Below are positions 10,640 to 23,788 of a stretch of DNA of 64,000 nucleotides, piece after piece. The stretch spans positions 1-64,000 of the forward strand of contig PUQB01000313.1 of NCBI GenBank assembly GCA_003024785.1. The letters are read 5' to 3'. Source of the stretch: Selaginella tamariscina. Lineage: Eukaryota; Streptophyta; Lycopodiopsida; Selaginellales; Selaginellaceae. The translations under genes were made by a program, and so were the position numbers. The notes beneath the pieces were generated by a model. The model saw only the letters and a list, made by a program, of their open reading frames with translations. It did no database searches and was not told the origin of the DNA. Numbering within the stretch: the stretch's first letter is position 1; each line of letters opens with the position of its first letter.

Positions 10640-12340
10640 AACAATTTGTAGAATAAATTTCTTAAATTAGGGTTGCTAAGAAAAGTGAGAATAAAGAAAC
10701 GAGCATTATTCATAATCTTTTAACTTTAAGGTATTCATAATCCTTTAATTTAGTGGCAAATGCTTTGTTGTGTGTGAGGAGGCCCGTAATAGTTAAGGAG
10801 TTTCAAATTTAATATATAATGCATTAACACTAATAATTAGTGAGTTAACTAATTAAGTTAATGTGCTCAAATACATATAAGAGTTTAAAAAATAATTAGG
10901 GTTGTTAAGGGAAATAAGAATCTATTCACAATGTTATTTCTAATCCTTAATTTTAAGATTTGAATATTTTATTTTTTAATTTTAAAACTTAAATATTCCT
11001 AATTCCGTAATTTAACATTATTTTTAATTCAAGACTTGAATATTTTTAATCCTTTTAATCACATTATTTTTAAGGCAAACTCACATTATTTTAAGGATAA
11101 GACTCCAACTTAAAACCTTATAAGACTTAATTTAAGACCTCATTGCCATAAAGATATTTATTGAGACTTTACCATCATAAAGATACTTATTTATATCTTA
11201 TTAACCATTTAAGAAAAAGGATAATTACTTGTTATATGTAATTATTTTAGTTTTGACATTTGAAATTCATAATGCACAACAATGCCTCATTTAAAATTAA
11301 ATTTTAATTTATAAAATTCATAATGCACAACAATGCTTCATCTAAAATTAAATTTTAATTTATAAGAACTAGTTGGAGGCAACCCATTCTTACACAGCCC
11401 ATTTCTCCATTCTCGTTCCTTTAATGCATCATTTTGATTTATGAATGGAATTCTCTATTACAAAGACCATGTTTATTTTCTTTAAATGAAGTTAATTATA
11501 AAGTCTTGTATTTTCACTATGACTCTTGGAGGTTAGTCACTTTAAAATAAAGTTAGTTAAAAATATTAAAGTAGAGTTAATTAAGTAAGTATTGTATTTT
11601 CACCATGACTCTCAGAGGCTTGTCACTTTAAGGGGAGATACATACAAATTGATCAAAATGAAGCTTTATTAAAATAATATCAAGGTAGATATATCATAAA
11701 GTATTGCAAGATTTATAACAAGTGCTAATAAATGAAAGTGTCAAGAAAACAGGCAAGTGGACTTTTAAAACCATTGTTTATTTTAAATGTACAGTGGGAT
11801 AACATTTATATGGACTTGTCACTCATTTTAGGACATAGAGGCAAAATGAGAAGTGTTAATCATTATGAATATATTGATAAAATTTGTTTAAGTTAATTCC
11901 TTTTAAGAAACAAAAGCTGGTTATAATATACTTACAACATGTACTTTCTATTTATGAATTTTCAAATGATATTATAAGTTATCAAAACTCTAAATTTACT
12001 TTTAATTTTTAAAAACTTTGTCAAAGTGTATAAAAATGTTCTATAATGTAGATTTTCTTGACATGTGAACAAATTAAGAGGGTGAATCAAATTTTAAAAG
12101 ATATATTAAAAGAAAGACAATAAATTAAGTACATTCCATTACTTAAATTTGTTATAACAATAGCTAATACAGACCCCCCCTAAGGGTCACAACTGTCTGG
12201 TCCTAATTTTTTAATACTAAAGTTTTAAGAATGAAACTTGACCCCAAGACCTCAATAATGAGACTCAACCCAAACCTCAATAATGAGACTTAAACCCGAG
12301 ACCTTGTGATCATAAGGATCCTTAAAAAAAGGTGTGATAA
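10640..12340. other. AT-rich spacer with local duplications
   Basis: No gene was seen. A block of about 55 bp (AAATTCATAATGCACAACAA, followed by an AT-rich tail) occurs twice in a row at 11265-11365. A second pair sharing TATTTTCACYATGACTCTYR lies at about 11505-11630. These look like decayed transposon-derived repeats related to R1, which begins just downstream. Confidence 0.45.
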
Positions 12341-12344
12341 TATT

Positions 12345-14105
12345 ATTTTTGACATTTAAAACCCATGGTGCACAATATTCACTATGGCTTTTGCTCAAGT
12401 CATGCCCTCGTGAACAAAACTAACTATGCTTTTGGTGGTCGTAGTTATGTCACCTCAAGTGATTATCAAGGTCACCTCATGCCTATCAGTCTCAATAGGA
12501 AGTTGAAAGAGTGGATCATGCTATACACTTAGCCTCTCAAGCTAAGCCATCACATACTTAGCTTAAGCTTAGATTTAACTCTATACCAACTTGATGGTTG
12601 TATCTATGTCACCTAAGTGATTATCGCTTTTTGAGCTCTTACATACTTAGTCTAAGTTAGGATCTAGTTTTAATATCAACTTGATGATTATAGCTATGTC
12701 ACCTCAAATGACAATCAAGGTTGCCTCATGCGACTAGCTAATCCTTGTTAACCTTAATAAAAAATTGAAATCGTGGATCATGCCATGCACTTGGCCTCAG
12801 AATCACTCATTGGGCTCTCACATACTTATCTTGAGTTAAGATCTAGCTCTGATATCGATTTAATGGTTGTAGGTATGTCACCTCAAGTGATTATTAAGGT
12901 CGCCTCATGCAACTAACTAACCCATGTTAACCTTAATAGGAAGATGAAAACGTGGACCATACCCTTGGGCTCTCACATACTTAGCATGAGTTAAGATCTA
13001 GCTTTGATACCAACTTGGTGGTCATAGCTATGTCACCTTAAGTGACTCTTAACTAAGCCATTAGGATCTACCTTATGAAAGCACCATTTTTTAATTCCTT
13101 AACCTTAAAGTTTCAAGGATAAAACTCAAACCTAAGACCTCACAGCCATAAAGATCCTTATTTTTATTATATTAATTATAAGAAAAAAGGGACAATTATT
13201 TGTTAGGACCTTCATTCCATGTGTAACTATTTACCCATGGTGCACACCCACTTTCTAACATTGTTGCACAACCTCTTTAACCTAGCGTTAAGGAGTTTAA
13301 GGTTGGTTTAATAATTTAATCTTCCAATTCCTAAACACAGTGAGTAAAATGATATTATGTTACATTCGAATGGCATCCAACATAATTTTTAAGTTGGATT
13401 TAGTGGAGTAAGAAGGTTCAAAAAATAAATGAGAAAAATTAAGGATATAGAGAGTGAATTTGATTGTGCAAGTAAAAACTTATTAATAGCTCAAAGTAAA
13501 GTTATTATGTTTGTTAACGATTATAGAAAGTTTCAGTTTTAAGTGGGAGATCTTATATCTTTGAGTAATATTTGTCATACATTATAAAAAAGATACATTT
13601 GTGACCTTACAAAAGGATATAATGATAAATTATTTCCTAAATACTCAAGGTTTTAAAGCAGATAGGAAGGTGGCATATAGATTATGGTTATCAAGACTGA
13701 AAGTGTACTCAATGTTTCATATCAACAAGTAAAAAGAATACTCTACGAAATGAATCCATGTAAATTCTTTGTGATGTACAAAGACTTTAATGTTTTGCTT
13801 GAGAACAAAGACTTATTGGTTAAGGTTTTGATTAATAAATATAATTAATATATTTTATAAAAAATTCAAAAAAAAAAAGATAATCCTTTAAAAATAAGAA
13901 ACTAATAAGGTTAACATGTCATTATAAATAGAAAAAAAAATAACTTTAGGTAACTAAGGTTTTAGGGGAGTATGGAGGAAAAGTCTTTGGAGCATATTTA
14001 TAGTGTGGTGGAGCTAAAGAGAACTCAAGAGTGATAAGGTAGTTTTAGGTGATTTTAAAAAGTTTGTACTTGATGCTTAACATTTCTATATTAGGAGTTT
14101 GATTT
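12345..14105. repeat. Repeat R1, copy A (decayed gypsy-derived)
   Basis: The left part (12400-13060) is a run of about five diverged units at irregular 80-190 bp spacing, built on TAGCTATGTCACCTCAAGTG and CCTCATGC blocks. The middle holds a TGGTGCACACCCACTTTCTA block. The right part contains the tail of a gypsy pol frame and ends GGAGTTTGATTTTATG. Further copies lie at 20571-22332 (plus 30524 onward) and 41527-43400. The sequence GCTTTGATACCAACTTGGTG near 13000 resembles the complement of an initiator-Met primer site, consistent with an LTR-element origin. Confidence 0.75.
13640..13760 (+). pseudogene. Gypsy pol C-terminus remnant (R1 copy A)
   Basis: Reads KVAYRLWLSRLKVYSMFHIN, corresponding to the conserved end of gypsy integrase frames (KVAYRL-LP then [10 protein letters not shown]). 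The same relic occurs in the other R1 copies near 21880-21985 and 42925-43020. It is far too short and mutated to function. Confidence 0.65.
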
Positions 14106-15645
14106 TATGAACTACTGTTATCATCATATATACAGTTAGCCAAAATAACTTGGTCCCCATAGTCTTCTCCAAAAGGAAGATATTACTAGGAGTCAGCGGA
14201 CAACCTCTATGATAGACGGCCAATAGGAACCACCTAAACCTACACATCTACTTGGTCGAAGCTCCGACCAAGCACCCCAAAACAAAGAAGTTAACCGCAA
14301 CATGATTCCCCAAAGGAAGAATGATAGAGGTGGGGTGGCACAAGCCAAAGGAAGGAGTGCCCAACAGGGAAGCCACCATCCTAGAAGCATGTGTGGCTAG
14401 CTCATAGTCACATGGTCCACAAAGGTGGACTATACATGTAAGGCATACTACGAAGGTAATGATGGTCGGGCAATGCCATCATTACGAAATCAAGGTGAAA
14501 GGATAAATGCGCTAGTCACCTCATATGACATTATTAGGGCCGCCATGTTGGCAATGCCCTTAAAATGGATGATAAGAAATAGTCCGACACTCTTATGTCA
14601 CCATGATGACGGAATGAATTGAACCAACAATCATTTGGAAGATTCAGGTATCCTATGGAGGCCATGAGAGGATAATAGAGCTCATCGCACCCATGTACTC
14701 CAGATTCAAGGATTTGATCGAGTTTAAGAGTCGGAGGCACAATTGGCACATACCTAGGAGCAACATGTATGGAACACAACTAAGCTATAGGGGGCTATCA
14801 AACTACAAATGCAACAATTGCCACCCTAAAACTGAAGTTGGCCACAATAAAAAACAAAGTCGCCACCTACTGCAAGCACTATGGTATAGACTAGGGAGAA
14901 AGAATGCATGGCTCGAGGACATGCCAACAAGTAAGTTTGGACATCAGGTCGACAGTGGTTTGACCACCGTTGGATGACCAACAAACGAAATGAGCAGCAG
15001 TCTAGAGGGAGGCCAAACAAGGGAGAGCACAACGTATAGTGAGTAGTAGACTGATAGTGATAGCTATTAGGCGGCACTGATAGCAGGTTAGATCCGATCA
15101 TCTAGACCAACTACTAAGGTACTAAAGACGGCACGCGTGAGGGAGGTGCATTAAGTCAGTAGGATAAGACCATGGCATAGAGTGGTGGTCAAGTGGGGAG
15201 TGCCACCTGTCCTACGTCCTAGTACCACCCACCACTATATAAGCAAGGAGGTAAACAATGGGTCGAGGTCCTTTTAGTCCATCTTCTTATGTGTGTCTTG
15301 TTTTGGCCATCTCTAGGAAAGGGACTGCCTTGTACTTCTAAGAGGCAATATACACATATCTCTTTTGTCTACCATTGCCCACTTCTTTGAATCTCCTTCC
15401 TCCTCTCCTCTTCCAGCTCCCTCCTTAAAGGAAGCCTACACACCACCAAAAGGAAAACTCCAATCCGCTGGTACACAGACCCTTGCAACATCTAGGTAGA
15501 GTGCCAATACAACACTTCATGTACATCTTGAAGTAATGGCCAGACCACCGGCTTGGAACCCCAGGATTGGGCATTGGCAACAGTGTTCTAGCAACCACCA
15601 AAACCACCTAAGTCACCTCACATCTGACCTGTAGAGTCCTCGATG
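14106..15645. repeat. Degenerate G-type gypsy LTR region, copy A
   Basis: From about 15045 to 15645 this aligns by eye with the 5' LTR at 60240-60825. Shared landmarks in order are GATCCGATC, GACCAACTAC, the CACGCGTG area, GCCACCTGT, CCACTATATAAGC (TATA at about 15237), GGGTCG, and the end CTGACCTG..GAGTCC..GATGACCA. The upstream part (14180-15040) has no clear coding frame and may be eroded internal sequence of the same family. The homologous region in copy B is 30540-32035. Confidence 0.65.
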
Positions 15646-16801
15646 ACCACATGGGTTCATAACTGAGCTTGTTATTCTTATATCGGTGCAAGCTCTAGCC
15701 TCTAACTTGTGTCATCAAACAATCTTTGTTGTGCCGCTTCAACTTTTAAACAATAAGGGTACGTCCCACATTTGGGATAGCCTACCCTTAACGTTGGTAA
15801 ATCCATGCTTATGAGGTCTTATCGGATAGCACATTCTAAAGATCAAAGGTTGAGGTATGTCTCTAGCCTCCTCCTCAATGTCAAGTTTGACAACTAAGCA
15901 AGACACATCCATGTCCTTGTCCAATTGTGGATGTGGGATCTTAATTGACATATTTTTCTTTACCAAGTTCCTAAGGGTTGCAAAGGGGTTCTAGAGTTGG
16001 CATCGAGAGCCACGTTCATGGCACATGGAATAACTTTTAAATCAAAGGGCTATGGCATGATAACCTAGATCTTGGGAAATAGTGTCACATGGAACTAGGC
16101 TAGATGACACATAGTACAACGCCCGAGGCATGCCCTTTGGGGTTATTTCATGGGCTCAACGTCGAGGGGTTAGATACTCTAGCAAGCAGGCATGCTTGTG
16201 CTCAAATTAGAGTGTTGCATTCACTCAAGAGAGGTTAGGTCTCTTAATTGGATGTGTTTTTGTCACACTCGGTTAAGGGGGTCTTTTCCTTGGGATTTAA
16301 GGTTGAACGAACTAAACTCATTAGCAAGAGCCCGTACTTAGGGTTATCCAAACCTAACCTTAAGGAGTTTACTTAGCAATGTCCACTTACGACGCACACT
16401 CAAGTACAAACCTAGGTCTAGGTATGACTTGATCACCCAAACCCTTAGGGGTTAGTCGTGGTTTAGGGTAACTCTTGTTGCCCAAAAAGGAGTTGTACTC
16501 CTGGACGAGGGTGATTTCTTAAAGGATAAGTGACAATGTTTTTGCTCTATCACAAAGGTATGTGTGAGACACATTTCCTTGGTAGGGTTTGGGCATGAGC
16601 TTATTTATGTCTCTTGGGGTAGGATCTTAAAGTCTAGCCATTCTAGGTATGAGAGTGAGGGTAAGACCCTAAGTCTCATTTTGAACATTTGAATTAGACT
16701 TTGAAGGTTGTCTTGGTAGATTTAATGTTGCTCACACATGGTGTGAATGTCAAATGGCCACATGCAACCGCATGTTGGCCTTTAAGGTTAAAACTCCGAC
16801 A
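15646..16801. repeat. S-type LTR, 3' two-thirds, copy A
   Basis: This matches the solo LTR at 48415-50158 from its GGGTTCATGAATGAG point to its end TTAAAACTCYGACA. Landmarks are CCCTTAACGTTGG, GGCGTGGGATCTTG, AGTGTCACATGG, CCCTTTGGGGTTA and CCTTAGGGGTTAGTCGTGGT. The 5' third of the S-type LTR is missing and a G-type LTR end is joined instead, so the junction is chimeric. Copy B has the same junction at 32035, so the fusion predates the duplication. Confidence 0.75.
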
Positions 16802-18903
16802 ATTGTGAACGACAACGAATGGATATGCATGTTCACTCCTACAAACAAAGTTTATGATGTACCTTCAAGTTAAGAGAGTGTGAATTAAAAAGGATTAGAA
16901 GTTACATTATATTGAGTTCAAAAGATGGTAACTTTGGATATGTTTCATAATGATAAAGATAACAACATTATCATATTTAGAAATCATTATCTAACTATTT
17001 CTTAATTGCAGAAAACAACACACACTTGTACAACCATTATTTACCAAAACATACTATGATAATTACGATTTCATAATGACTGCTTCACAGTGGAACTCAA
17101 TGAGGATCCATTGTAGAACAAGAACATGTCAACATGGTATGACCATATGCATTACATGGTGATCTGTACGAGTTTTTAGCAACATGTGTATGTCTACCCA
17201 AAGGATGTGTAATGGATCTTCTACGTGGATCTAGTTCAACTATACCTGGAGTGGTGGCAAGACCAGGTAGACATTACATAGGACTAGATAGGACTAAAGG
17301 ACTTGTAGCCATAGTACATGAATACAGGATAAGGGTTTAGTTGATCTGTACAAGTTTTTGGCAACATATCTATGTCTACTCAAAGGATGTGTACTGGATC
17401 TTCTATGTACTGTGGCTACAAGTCCTTTAGTCCTATCTAGTACTATGTAATGTCTACTTGGTCTTGCGACTCCAGGTATAGTTGAACTAGATTCACATAA
17501 ATACATGATAAGGGTTTAGTAGGAAGAATCGGCAATAGGAAAAGGTTCTAAGTTTATTGACTCGTATAAGACCATTATGGTTCATTCCTGCCTCAATCAC
17601 AATAACTATGTAAATATAATCTATAAATAAATTCCATAAGTACTACGATACAAGAAAAGTAAAGGTTTTAAGTTTATTGACTCGTATAAGACTGGTTCAT
17701 TCCTGCCTCAATCACAATAACTATGTAAATATAATCTATAAATAAATTCCATACTCTAATACTTAAAAGTAAAGATGCACATGAGTAAAAAACAAACATA
17801 TTTATATACCGACTGGTGTAAGATCGATTAACATAAATATTTGCGTCGTAAGTTCATAAAATATTGAATATGTAACCCTTTTTCTTAAATCACACACAAT
17901 ATATATAAATAATATATTCATATTGTTTTTTTTTCCAACAACAGTTTCTTCGTTCCTTTCTTTGTTACATGGTAAGTAATTATCAATTAAGTATATGAAT
18001 TTTTAGTCGTGACATGTTCTGAAGAAATTCTATTGAGGCGCACACAGGCGTGCTATCTTCTAGGGTTTGAAGAAATCGGCTTTGGCCTCAATCCTCTCAT
18101 CTGAAGGTTCATGGTCCAACCGGAGGCGCCGATGCCCTGGTTCTTGGTCCGATTTGATCTCTCCATTACAAATCCTTCACTCCGAGCTATGAAGGTTGTG
18201 AGTTTATGAGTAAGCTAAGTGATGATCATAAGATATGGCCACAGTTAAAAACTGTGCATTGTACATACATACACACGATCAGAGGCGACAAGTAATTTTA
18301 GCGTTCGTAATCTGAATTTCATGTATGCTAGTATCATCTCTATATATAATTATGTGTACATATGTATTTTGTGGGCTATATAAATGAGTTCCTCCTTAGT
18401 GCATGTTGTAAACAACATATATGATAACAGGCTTTCTCGACTTTATGGAGTTTCGGAGTCCTGGAGACGTGCTGCGTTTTTTGAATACAAGTTGATTAAC
18501 CTGTTTTTAAGATCGCTAAACATGCTTACTACCAGACTGCAGGTATCCAACACATAATCATGATTATATGTTATTGCTGTTATTATGAATTTTATATTCA
18601 TTTGTTGATAATGTTGTGTTAGCTATCTAACGCAAAATAGGACAATGGATAAACATGTTAACTTAAAAGATATAGCATACATTCTACCGTGCGTGTGTGT
18701 GAGAGACAGAGAGGTTGGACATTTCTCTCTACTAATAATCCCACAGTTACAACAACATATGCACTTTATTACATAGTAACATCTGTCCGTCATAAACAGT
18801 ATGTTTGTGCATCATTTAAGAATTCAAGCTCAAACAAAGAGAGTCTTGAACCATACGGATCTGAACAGTAGAACATTGCTATTTGTCTGAGAAGAATACG
18901 TAC
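16802..18903. other. Spacer between LTR region and dirigent gene, copy A
   Basis: No intact gene was seen. It includes the inverted repeat, an AT-rich stretch and, at 18202-18225, the unoccupied target (GTAAGCTAAGTGATGATC) that in copy B is filled by the 4.8-kb gypsy element. The plus strand near 18670-18720 has a short TG/AG tract. Confidence 0.5.
17222..17500. repeat. Inverted repeat of about 90 bp, present in copy A only
   Basis: The left arm at about 17222-17319 includes CTAGTTCAACTATACCTGGA and GACTAAAGGACTTGTAGCC. The right arm at about 17405-17500 is its reverse complement with few mismatches. An 85-bp spacer that largely repeats the left flank (GTACAAGTTTTTGGCAACAT) separates them. 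Copy B (33630-33740) carries only one arm. Confidence 0.85.
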
Positions 18904-19347
18904 TTATCTGTGTGAATCCCTGAGCACACCTGAAATCGCCTGTCCCTCCGACAATGGCGAGCTCTCTTTTGGGCTGTGGAAGGATTCTGTCCGAGCATGC
19001 TTATGGCCCTCATACCCTTGGAGCTCCACAGTTATACTCTGGAGAAAGCTCTGTGTGGATATGGAGTCGAATGCGAGTAGCCCTTTAACTCGTCCGGCAT
19101 ACTTTGAGTTTATCGAAGGCTTCTCTGTGAGCTTGTCATCGATGATAGCCAGCGTCCCGAATTGGCTTTGGCTTGTGTTGTTTGTTCCTGGCGGAGGGAT
19201 GATGATCGTCGTTGCATTGGGGCCGGAGAAGAGATCATGCATGTACAGAGTAAGCTTTGTGATTCTCTTTTCATCTTCTGATGCAAGACAACATGTTGCA
19301 GTGAAAATAATTAAAAACATCCATTTCAAGGGAGCCATGGACAACAT
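18904..19347 (-). pseudogene. Dirigent-like protein, copy 1 (frameshifted C-terminus)
   Basis: Start chosen at the ATG at 19347 (MLSMAPLKW). A hydrophobic signal peptide of about 20-23 residues ends CCLAS. The body reads LTLYMHDLFSGPNATTI, FGTLAIIDDKLTEKP, SKYAGRVKGLLAFDS and FLQSITVELQGYEG. This is the dirigent pattern: MHD-xxxGPNAT, FG-xxVxDDxLTExP, and GRxQGxxA. Dirigent proteins are secreted and guide stereoselective phenoxy-radical coupling in lignan/lignin metabolism. After GYEGH the frame departs from copy 2, which keeps the family-typical VGGTGDFRCAQGF block; copy 1 lacks bases near 18997 relative to copy 2. The product would lose the last strands of the barrel, so it is probably non-functional. 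Confidence 0.8.
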
Positions 19348-20570
19348 GTAAGAGCTAAAATTATAATTCACCGTCTTATATGCAATTGTCAAATATTGTA
19401 ATGTGTATTTCTTTTGACTTTTGTAATATTTGACTGAAGGATGGACAAGGAAGAATGTTCTTTTCTAAAGTGGATGTACTTGGAAATTTTAAATTTACAT
19501 ACCTTTTAACATATATATTAAAATATTAAACTTCATACATAATTTAAAACACTGAAACACAAAAGTTTTAAATTGAAATTTTTAGTATATATTTGCTGTT
19601 CCTCACAGCTTCACGACTATATGAAAATATTAAACTCATTCTCTTTCGTTCCAAGTCTAATTAATTAATATAGTAAAGTTTTAAATTGGTATATTCGTAA
19701 ATTTAAGATTTGAAGAGGGTAATATGTAAATTTTGAACTTCTATATATGCTCAAATATGTTCTTTCTTTTAGTGTTTCATTTTTTTATATAAAATAAACT
19801 ATTTTATGTATTTAAAGGTGATATATACCATGTTTGTATCTTCTCTATTATCAAAAGTCTTAAATTATTATAACTTATTATATATATTTTTTTAAAAATG
19901 CATGCATTTAAAAATATATCTATTTTAGAATTGATTATCTTAAATCCTGTAAGTTTGTTTTATAGATATTTAACAGTATACTTAAAAGTATACTTCCAAG
20001 CTATATATAATACTTGTAGTTTTAAAATATAAATATCTAAACACATAATATTTTAATTTAGGTATATTCAAAATTATGATTAAGTGTAATTGATATATAA
20101 CTATATTTAGCCATATAAGTTGTCAATCTATTTACTAAGTGATTAGAAGACTTAAAATTTAAGTTAACTTAGAATAAATTTTCATTAAATTAGTTACAGT
20201 GCTACTTGATTAAATATTTATTTACTTAAAAGTTTTGAATTTCTTTAACAGCCAGATTAAAAACTTATATTAAATCTTGATCTTACAAAATTTGTAATGG
20301 TTGAATTGAGTATTAATACTTGACCAGATTCTTAATTAAGCATAATTATTTTCTTGATATATAGGACGTAAAACAACTATACAATACACATATTATGAAC
20401 GTCAATAAGTTAATTTATAAATAAATCATGTTCTATCTTGTTAACTTTATAATAATTAAGGATGATACTTATAGAATCTGTTAAGTAATTAAGTAAAAGC
20501 TTTAGTCTTATTGTACATTTCTTAAATGTCAGCGTGCTCAACCTAATATTTATTTTATATTTCCTGCTTG
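19348..20570. other. AT-rich flank of dirigent copy 1
   Basis: No gene was seen. It is homologous to 40352-41526 downstream of copy 2, with many AT-homopolymer length differences. Probably promoter-side and intergenic sequence of the minus-strand dirigent gene. Confidence 0.5.
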
Positions 20571-21879
20571 GACATTTAAAACCCCATGGTACACAATATT
20601 CATTATGCTTTTGCTTAAGTCCACGCCTTCATGAACAATTAACTCATGTTTTTGGTGGTGTAGTTATGTCAATCAAGGTCACCTCATGCCCTATCAGTCT
20701 AAGTAAGAAGCTAAAAGAGTGGATCATGCTATACACTTGGCTTTGGGATTAAGCTTTCAACTAAGCCATCACATACTTAAACTTAAGCTAATATTTAATT
20801 CTTTATCAATTTGGTAGTTGTATTTATCACTTAAGTGATTATTAAAGTGGCCTCATGCAACTATCTAACCCCTATCAACCTTAGTAAGAAGTTGAAATCA
20901 TGGATCCTGCCATACACTTGGCCTCTAGATCGCTTTCACATACTTAGTCCTAAGTTAAGATTTTAGTTCTAATATCAACTTGATAATTATAGCTATGTCA
21001 CTTCAAATGACGATCAAGGTTGCCTCATGCTACTAGTTAACCCTTATTAACCTCAACAGAAAGTTGAAACCATGGATCATTCCATGCACTTGGCCTCACA
21101 TTAAGCTCTCACATACTTATCTTGAGTTAAGATCTAGTTCTGATATCGACTTAACGGTTGTAAGTATGTCATCTCAAGTGATTATTAAGGTCACCTCATG
21201 CAACTAACTAACCCATGTTAACCTCAATAGGAAGATGAAAGCATGGATCATACCCCTGGGCTCTAACGTACTTAGCATGAGTTAAGATCTTAGGATCTAC
21301 CAACTTATGACCCTCTAACCGGAAGCACCATTTTTATTAATTCCTTAACCTTAAAGATTCAAGGATAAAACTCAAGCCTAAGAGTTCACGGCCATAAAAA
21401 TCCTTATTTGTATTATATTAATTATAAGAGAAAAGGGACAATTATTTGTCTGGACCTTTATTCCATGTGTAACTATTTACCCATGGTGCACACCCACTTT
21501 CTAACACTGTTGCACAACCTCTTTAACCTAGCATTAAGGAACTTAAGGTTGATCTGATAACCTTTAATAATTTAATCTTCTAATTCCTAACATAGTGAGT
21601 AAAACGATATTATGTTACCAACATAGTTTTAAGTTGGATTTAGGTTCAAAAAATAAATCAGGAAATTACAGTGAATTTGAGAGGATTCAAAACTTGTGAA
21701 GTAAAACTTATTAATAGCTCAAAGTAGAGTTATTATGTTTGTTAACGATTATAGAAAGTTTCAGTTTTAAGTGGGAAATCTTATATCTTTGAGTAATATT
21801 ATCACACATTTATAAAAAAAAATACATTTGTGACCTTACAAAAGGGATATAATGATAAATTATTTCCTAAATACTCTAG

Positions 21880-21990
21880 GGTTCTAAAGCGTATAGGAAG
21901 GTGGCATATAGATTATGGTTATCAAGACTGAAAGTGTATTCAGTGTTTCATATCAACAAGTTAAAAAAATATTCGTACGAAATGAAATCC
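21880..21990 (+). pseudogene. Gypsy pol C-terminus remnant (R1 copy B)
   Basis: Same relic as in copy A: an RLWLSRLKVYSVFHINK-like reading with one-base differences, including a longer run of A after the Lys codons. Not functional. Confidence 0.6.
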
Positions 21991-22971
21991 ATGTAAATTC
22001 TTTGTGATGTACAAAGACTTTAATGTTATGCTTGAGAACAAAAACTTATTGGTTAAGGTTTGATTAATAAATATAATTAATATATTTAAAGACTTTCAAA
22101 AAAAGAAAAAAAATAATCCTTTAAAAATAAGAAATAAAAAATAAGCATGTCTTTATAAATAGAAAAAGAAAATAACTTTAGGTAACTAAGGTTTTAGGGG
22201 AGTATGGAGGAAAAATCTGTGGAGCATATTTATAAAGTGTGGTGGAGCTAAAGACAACTCAAGAGTGATAAGGTAGTTTTAGGTGATTTTAAAAAGTTTG
22301 TACTTTATGCTTAACATTCTATATTAAGAGTTTGTCATAATTTTTACTATGACTCCTATTTACTTTGGACGTTTGACTGTTGTTACCTACTGTACTATGT
22401 TGACAAGGTCTAGATGTAGTGAGAAACATCCCTGCTTAGTGCACTTAGGTATTTAAGGGTAGTCCAATCGGCTGTCCTTAGATATCACGAGAAACTCTAA
22501 GCGAAGGTAGCAATTACCTTTTAGAAAACTCTTACTCTCATTTTTCGCATCCTGGTCGGGTTAATGGTTAGTTCGATGAGTTCGGCATGTCGGATATGTT
22601 TAGAAATATCCCTAGGTTTGACATGTTAGGGTTTAAGGATCGATGGATAACTCACCAAGTATATTCCCTCTGGAAATGAGATTTTGTGCTAGCCCACTTA
22701 TGTAAACAAGAAAAGGGGGGGAGGGGGGGGGCTTTGTCACATAAATAAGGTAGAGTATGTAGTAGGAGAGCTCTTGGGTTCATGACTGAGTTCGTTGCTC
22801 TTCTGCCGGTGCAAGCTTTAACTTGTATTGTTAAAGTATAACTCTCTATTATGCCGCCCTAACTTTCAGATGACAGAGGTATGTCTCACTTTCAGGGTAG
22901 CTTACCCTTAACGTTGGCAAATCCATGCCTAGGAGGTCTTGTTGGGATGCACATTTCAAGAGGCAAAGGTT

Positions 22972-23695
22972 TGTCACAACCCGATACATGATGCAGGATT
23001 CCGGATATAGGATATAGAATGCAGGATACGGGTTACAAGATATGCCTAGAGGATATACCTACAAGATATTCCTACAGGATATACCTATAGGATATTCTTA
23101 CAGAATATGCCTAGAGGATATGCTACAGGATATGCCTAGAGGATAAGGGTCACTATTTTTAGCTTATGACTAGATTAGACTCATGACCAGATTAGCTTGG
23201 AGTTGTGAGCATAAAAGCTCCGACCTAATTGTTGTACAATTAGTTACTATCAACACCAGTCTTACTATGGTCAATCTTGTTTTGTTTTGTTCTTGTCTTG
23301 CTTCTTGTTCTCTCTTTGTCTCGCTCTTGATCCTGTCCTGTTCTTGTCTCGCTCCTGGATCCTGTCCTGCTCCTGTCTTTTCCGGATCCTGTCCTGCTCT
23401 TGTCTTGTTCCCGGATCCTGTCTATTCCTGTCTTGTTCCTGGATCCTATCCTGCGCCTTCTGTCTTGCTTCTGGATCTTCCTGTTCCTGTCTTGCTCCTG
23501 ATCCTGTCCTGCGCCTGTCTTTTGCTCCTGGTCCTGTTCCTGTCTTGCTCCTGATCCTGTCCTGATCCTGTCTTGTCTTGCTCTCCGTCCTGCTCCTGAG
23601 TTCCTAGTTCCTGTTGCTCTCTGTCCTGTTCCTGAGTCAAGCCTTCTGTTCTTGGAATCCTGCTCTCTTCCTGGTTCCTGGATCGTGGCTTGACA
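22972..23695 (+). repeat. 5' LTR of the chromovirus
   Basis: Begins TGTCACAACCCGATAC and ends ATCGTGGCTTGACA. The left part has short repeats of GGATATACCTA; the right part is a run of TCCTG-rich units (CTGGATCCTGTCCTGCTCC style). I did not find a convincing tRNA primer site just after it. Confidence 0.92.
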
Positions 23696-23788
23696 GTTTG
23701 ATAGTAACTGCTTTCATAGCTTTCGTTTCCAGCTACTTTTTTTTCTTGATTCTTTTCCTTCGTTTTCCTCCTTTTTCTTTCATAGATC

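Larger units (their letters stand above)
12345..20570. repeat. Segmental duplication, copy A
   Basis: The order is R1 (12345-14100), a compound LTR region (14100-17900) and a dirigent gene with its AT-rich 3' flank (17900-20570). The same order is found at 20571-41526. Copy A lacks the three retroelement insertions present in copy B and so shows the ancestral arrangement. By eye the dirigent part is nearly identical between copies, with scattered small indels. Confidence 0.85.

Noticed and set aside
12990..13040. GCTTTGATACCAACTTGG as a possible tRNA or primer site
   Set aside because: No tRNA fold surrounds it. It recurs in the R1 tandem units, so it is a relic of an LTR-element primer site at most.
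23183..23565. Cys/Ser/Leu-rich frames in the chromovirus LTRs
   Set aside because: Products of the TCCTG-type repeat read in three frames; not genes.
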